DNA of 64,000 bases from contig NZ_SOZH01000008.1 in NCBI RefSeq assembly GCF_004519295.1, forward strand, positions 1-64,000, given 5' to 3'. Both the position numbers and the translations under genes were made by a program. The notes under the pieces were generated by a model. That model had not been told where the DNA came from and ran no database searches. It saw only the letters and a list, made by a program, of their open reading frames with translations. This DNA comes from Cellulosimicrobium funkei. GTDB taxonomy: Bacteria > Actinomycetota > Actinomycetes > Actinomycetales > Cellulomonadaceae. Shown here piece by piece: positions 62,140-64,000 of this stretch; within the stretch, counting starts at the first letter, position 1; the number at the start of each line of letters is the position of its first letter.

Positions 62140-64000
62140 TCAGCCGCAGGACAGGTCGCCGTAGGCGGCCTCGTGCGCCGTCTCGACCGTGGCGCCGTCG
62201 AGCACCGCGGTGCCCGTGGCGGTCGCGACCCCGGCCGCGAGCGACGCGGACCGTGTGGCGAACGACTGGTACGCGTTCGCCCCCGGTGCCACGTCACGCA
62301 CGACCCGCGTGCCGAACGGGGTGACGAGCTCGACGTCGGCCGCGACGTCGGCGAGGTTGGTCGCGCGCACCGCCACGTAGGCCTTGCCCGCGAGGCAGCG
62401 TGCGGAGGCGGTCACGTCGAGCTCGACGGCCGGGCCCGCGGCGTCGGCCGCGAACTCCCACGTGTCCACCTCGACGAGGTCGACGCCCGCGGGGCCGGCG
62501 AACGTGAAGTACACGTCGTGGACGCCGCTCACGCCCTCCAGTGCAGCGGTCACGTCCGCCCACTCGCCCACGAGGGTGTCGAGGTCGAGCGTGCCGACGA
62601 CGGCACCCTCGCGGTCGTCGAGGCGCACCTCGACGGTGGCGCCCTCGACGAGCGGCTTGACGCGCGCCGTGACGCTCGCGGCACCGTCGCCGAAGTCGAC
62701 CGACGACAGCGCCGACCAGTCGCCGGCGTCGACGTCGCGGACGACGAGGTTCGGCGCCTGGTCGCCGAACTGTGCCGAGCCGCCGTCGACCTTCGCGGTG
62801 GTGAGGCCCTGCTGCCACGCGAACGTCTCCGCCTCGAGCACCTGGAACGGGTCGAGGTCCTTGACCTGGTCCACGCCCGCGTAGTCGCCGACGACCTGCT
62901 GGACCGTGCCGTCCGCGTTGAACGTCAGCTCCTGGATGTGCGGGCTGCGGTAGCCCTGCGTGGTGCTGCCGTTGATGCGCTTGTTGAGCGTGGGCGCGTG
63001 GTACGTGAAGTAGTACCTGCCGTCCAGCTCGAACACCGACTGGTGGTTGTTGCCGCCCGTGCCCGCGCCGAAGAACTGCGACTGGTTCGGGAACATCACG
63101 CCGGCGTACGTCTCCTTGGGGAACGACATCGGGTCGTCGGAGATCATGTAGCCGATCTGCCCGCCGCCCGGGTACCCCGGGAGCGTGGCCTGGTTGCCGC
63201 CGAAGTCGTTGCCGCCGAAGTGCGACGAGTACGACAGGTAGTACTTCCCGTCGCGCTCGAAGACCTGCGCCGCCTCGAACGCCACGGGCGCGTCCACGAC
63301 GGCCGCCGTGCCCTGCGTGGAGACCATGTCGTCGCCGAGCTCGATGACGCGGATGTTCTTCGGGTTGTTGAACCGCTCCGCCGCGGGCATCGACGTCGAC
63401 GCCGGGCCGCCGCCGAAGTAGAGGTACGCCCCGTCGTCGGTGACGAGCGGCGCCGGGTCGAACTTCCAGGCCACGGCCTCGGCGCCCGGGGTGCGCCCGT
63501 CGATGAGCGTGCTGTCGCGCTCGCTCGTCCACGGCCCGAGCGGCGAGGCGCCCGTGATGACGTTCGACGACCCGCCGCCGTTGGCGTAGTAGAGGAAGTA
63601 CTTGTCGACGCCGTCGACCGTCTTCTTCGCCATGCCCGGCGCCCACGAGTTGTTGGTGAAGGGCGCGACGCCCTGCGGCCCCGCGACCTGGATCTCGCCG
63701 TGGTCCGTCCAGTTCACGAGGTCCTCGGACGAGATGAGCGTGATCTGGTTGATGCTGCCGTAGTTGATCTGCGGCGAGACGCCCGTCACCGGGTCGGGCG
63801 CGTAGCCCTGGGTGTCGTTCGTCATGTACATGTACACGCGCCCGTCCTCGACGAACCCGAACCCGTCGGCCCCGAACTTGTGGGAGATGAGCGGGTTGTG
63901 CTCGCCGGGCAGCTTGCCGAGCACCTCGATCGTCTTCGAGGGTGGTCCGGGCGGGGCCGCGCCGACGACGGAGACGTCGTCGAGCACGAAGTCCATGAGG
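62140..64000 (-). CDS. Secreted GH43-family arabinoxylan-active enzyme, C-terminal part (cut by window edge)
   Basis: About 620 residues are visible and the frame continues past the right edge. The first residues (DFVLDDVSVVG) are the end of a CBM4_9-type carbohydrate-binding module. A GH43 domain follows (about 20-385), starting NPLISHKFGADGF and typical of arabinoxylan arabinofuranohydrolases, then a CBM6 module (about 387-520; VLEAETFAW at its start), then the same two-cysteine C-terminal domain as its neighbours. Start codon, signal peptide and N-terminal modules lie outside the window. Confidence 0.9.
   Translation of the reverse strand, partial: LMDFVLDDVSVVGAAPPGPPSKTIEVLGKLPGEHNPLISHKFGADGFGFVEDGRVYMYMTNDTQGYAPDPVTGVSPQINYGSINQITLISSEDLVNWTDHGEIQVAGPQGVAPFTNNSWAPGMAKKTVDGVDKYFLYYANGGGSSNVITGASPLGPWTSERDSTLIDGRTPGAEAVAWKFDPAPLVTDDGAYLYFGGGPASTSMPAAERFNNPKNIRVIELGDDMVSTQGTAAVVDAPVAFEAAQVFERDGKYYLSYSSHFGGNDFGGNQATLPGYPGGGQIGYMISDDPMSFPKETYAGVMFPNQSQFFGAGTGGNNHQSVFELDGRYYFTYHAPTLNKRINGSTTQGYRSPHIQELTFNADGTVQQVVGDYAGVDQVKDLDPFQVLEAETFAWQQGLTTAKVDGGSAQFGDQAPNLVVRDVDAGDWSALSSVDFGDGAASVTARVKPLVEGATVEVRLDDREGAVVGTLDLDTLVGEWADVTAALEGVSGVHDVYFTFAGPAGVDLVEVDTWEFAADAAGPAVELDVTASARCLAGKAYVAVRATNLADVAADVELVTPFGTRVVRDVAPGANAYQSFATRSASLAAGVATATGTAVLDGATVETAHEAAYGDLSCG

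Noticed and set aside
54000-64000. Horizontally acquired island
   Set aside because: GC content and codon use look like the rest of the window, and no integrase, transposase or attachment repeat was seen.

Overview
The window is very GC-rich chromosomal DNA from a high-GC Gram-positive bacterium. Actinobacterial hallmarks include a 32-residue bS22-type ribosomal protein gene, a DUF4229 protein, classical Men-type menaquinone synthesis with a MenJ-like side-chain reductase, many leaderless start codons (a -10 box 5-8 nt upstream of the start) and GH43 enzymes with LamG and bacterial Ig modules. A plant-polysaccharide-degrading member of the Micrococcales (Promicromonosporaceae or Cellulomonadaceae, for example a Cellulosimicrobium-like organism) fits best; genus is inference.

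Region 1 (1-21.2 kb, all minus strand): an Ig-like/fibronectin-type surface protein runs off the left edge. To its right lies one long respiratory transcription unit read right to left: menJ, then all 14 complex I genes nuoA to nuoN, then a long-chain polyprenyl diphosphate synthase. Most junctions overlap by ATGA or GTGA. A promoter with an 18-bp near-consensus Rex operator lies upstream of menJ, and rex itself is in the window at 44.8 kb.

Region 2 (21-37 kb): the rest of the menaquinone pathway is scattered on both strands (menG, menF, menD, menC, menB, menE, menA). Among these genes lie a membrane-anchored HtrA-like protease, a DUF1345 membrane protein, a TetR regulator, a MocR regulator divergent from an EamA exporter, and a DUF3048 lipoprotein. 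No menH or DHNA-CoA thioesterase gene was seen.

Region 3 (37-49 kb): DUF4229 and PLDc_N-type membrane proteins share overlapping divergent promoters. A System II cytochrome c maturation operon follows (TlpA/ResA-like, CcdA, ResB, CcsB, with a histidine phosphatase upstream). Next come a MarR/YceI divergent pair, a glutaredoxin-rex couplet opposite a HAD-IB hydrolase, bS22 and an AcuC-like deacetylase.

Region 4 (48.5-54 kb): a TrkH/KtrB plus TrkA/KtrA potassium uptake pair, a repeat-rich intergenic stretch with an 85-bp tandem repeat, an ArsR-like regulator divergent from an MFS transporter, and a small secreted protein with a LAxTG-like sorting signal.

Region 5 (54-64 kb, minus strand): three secreted GH43-family proteins of 858 residues, 1645 residues and a partial one at the right edge. 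The 1645-residue protein carries two different GH43 catalytic modules. All three end in the same roughly 95-residue two-cysteine C-terminal domain. Each gene is bounded by strong hairpins, and the largest is preceded by tandem LacI-like operator sites. The locus looks like an extracellular arabinan/arabinoxylan-degrading set.

No tRNA, rRNA, CRISPR array, insertion sequence or prophage was recognised.
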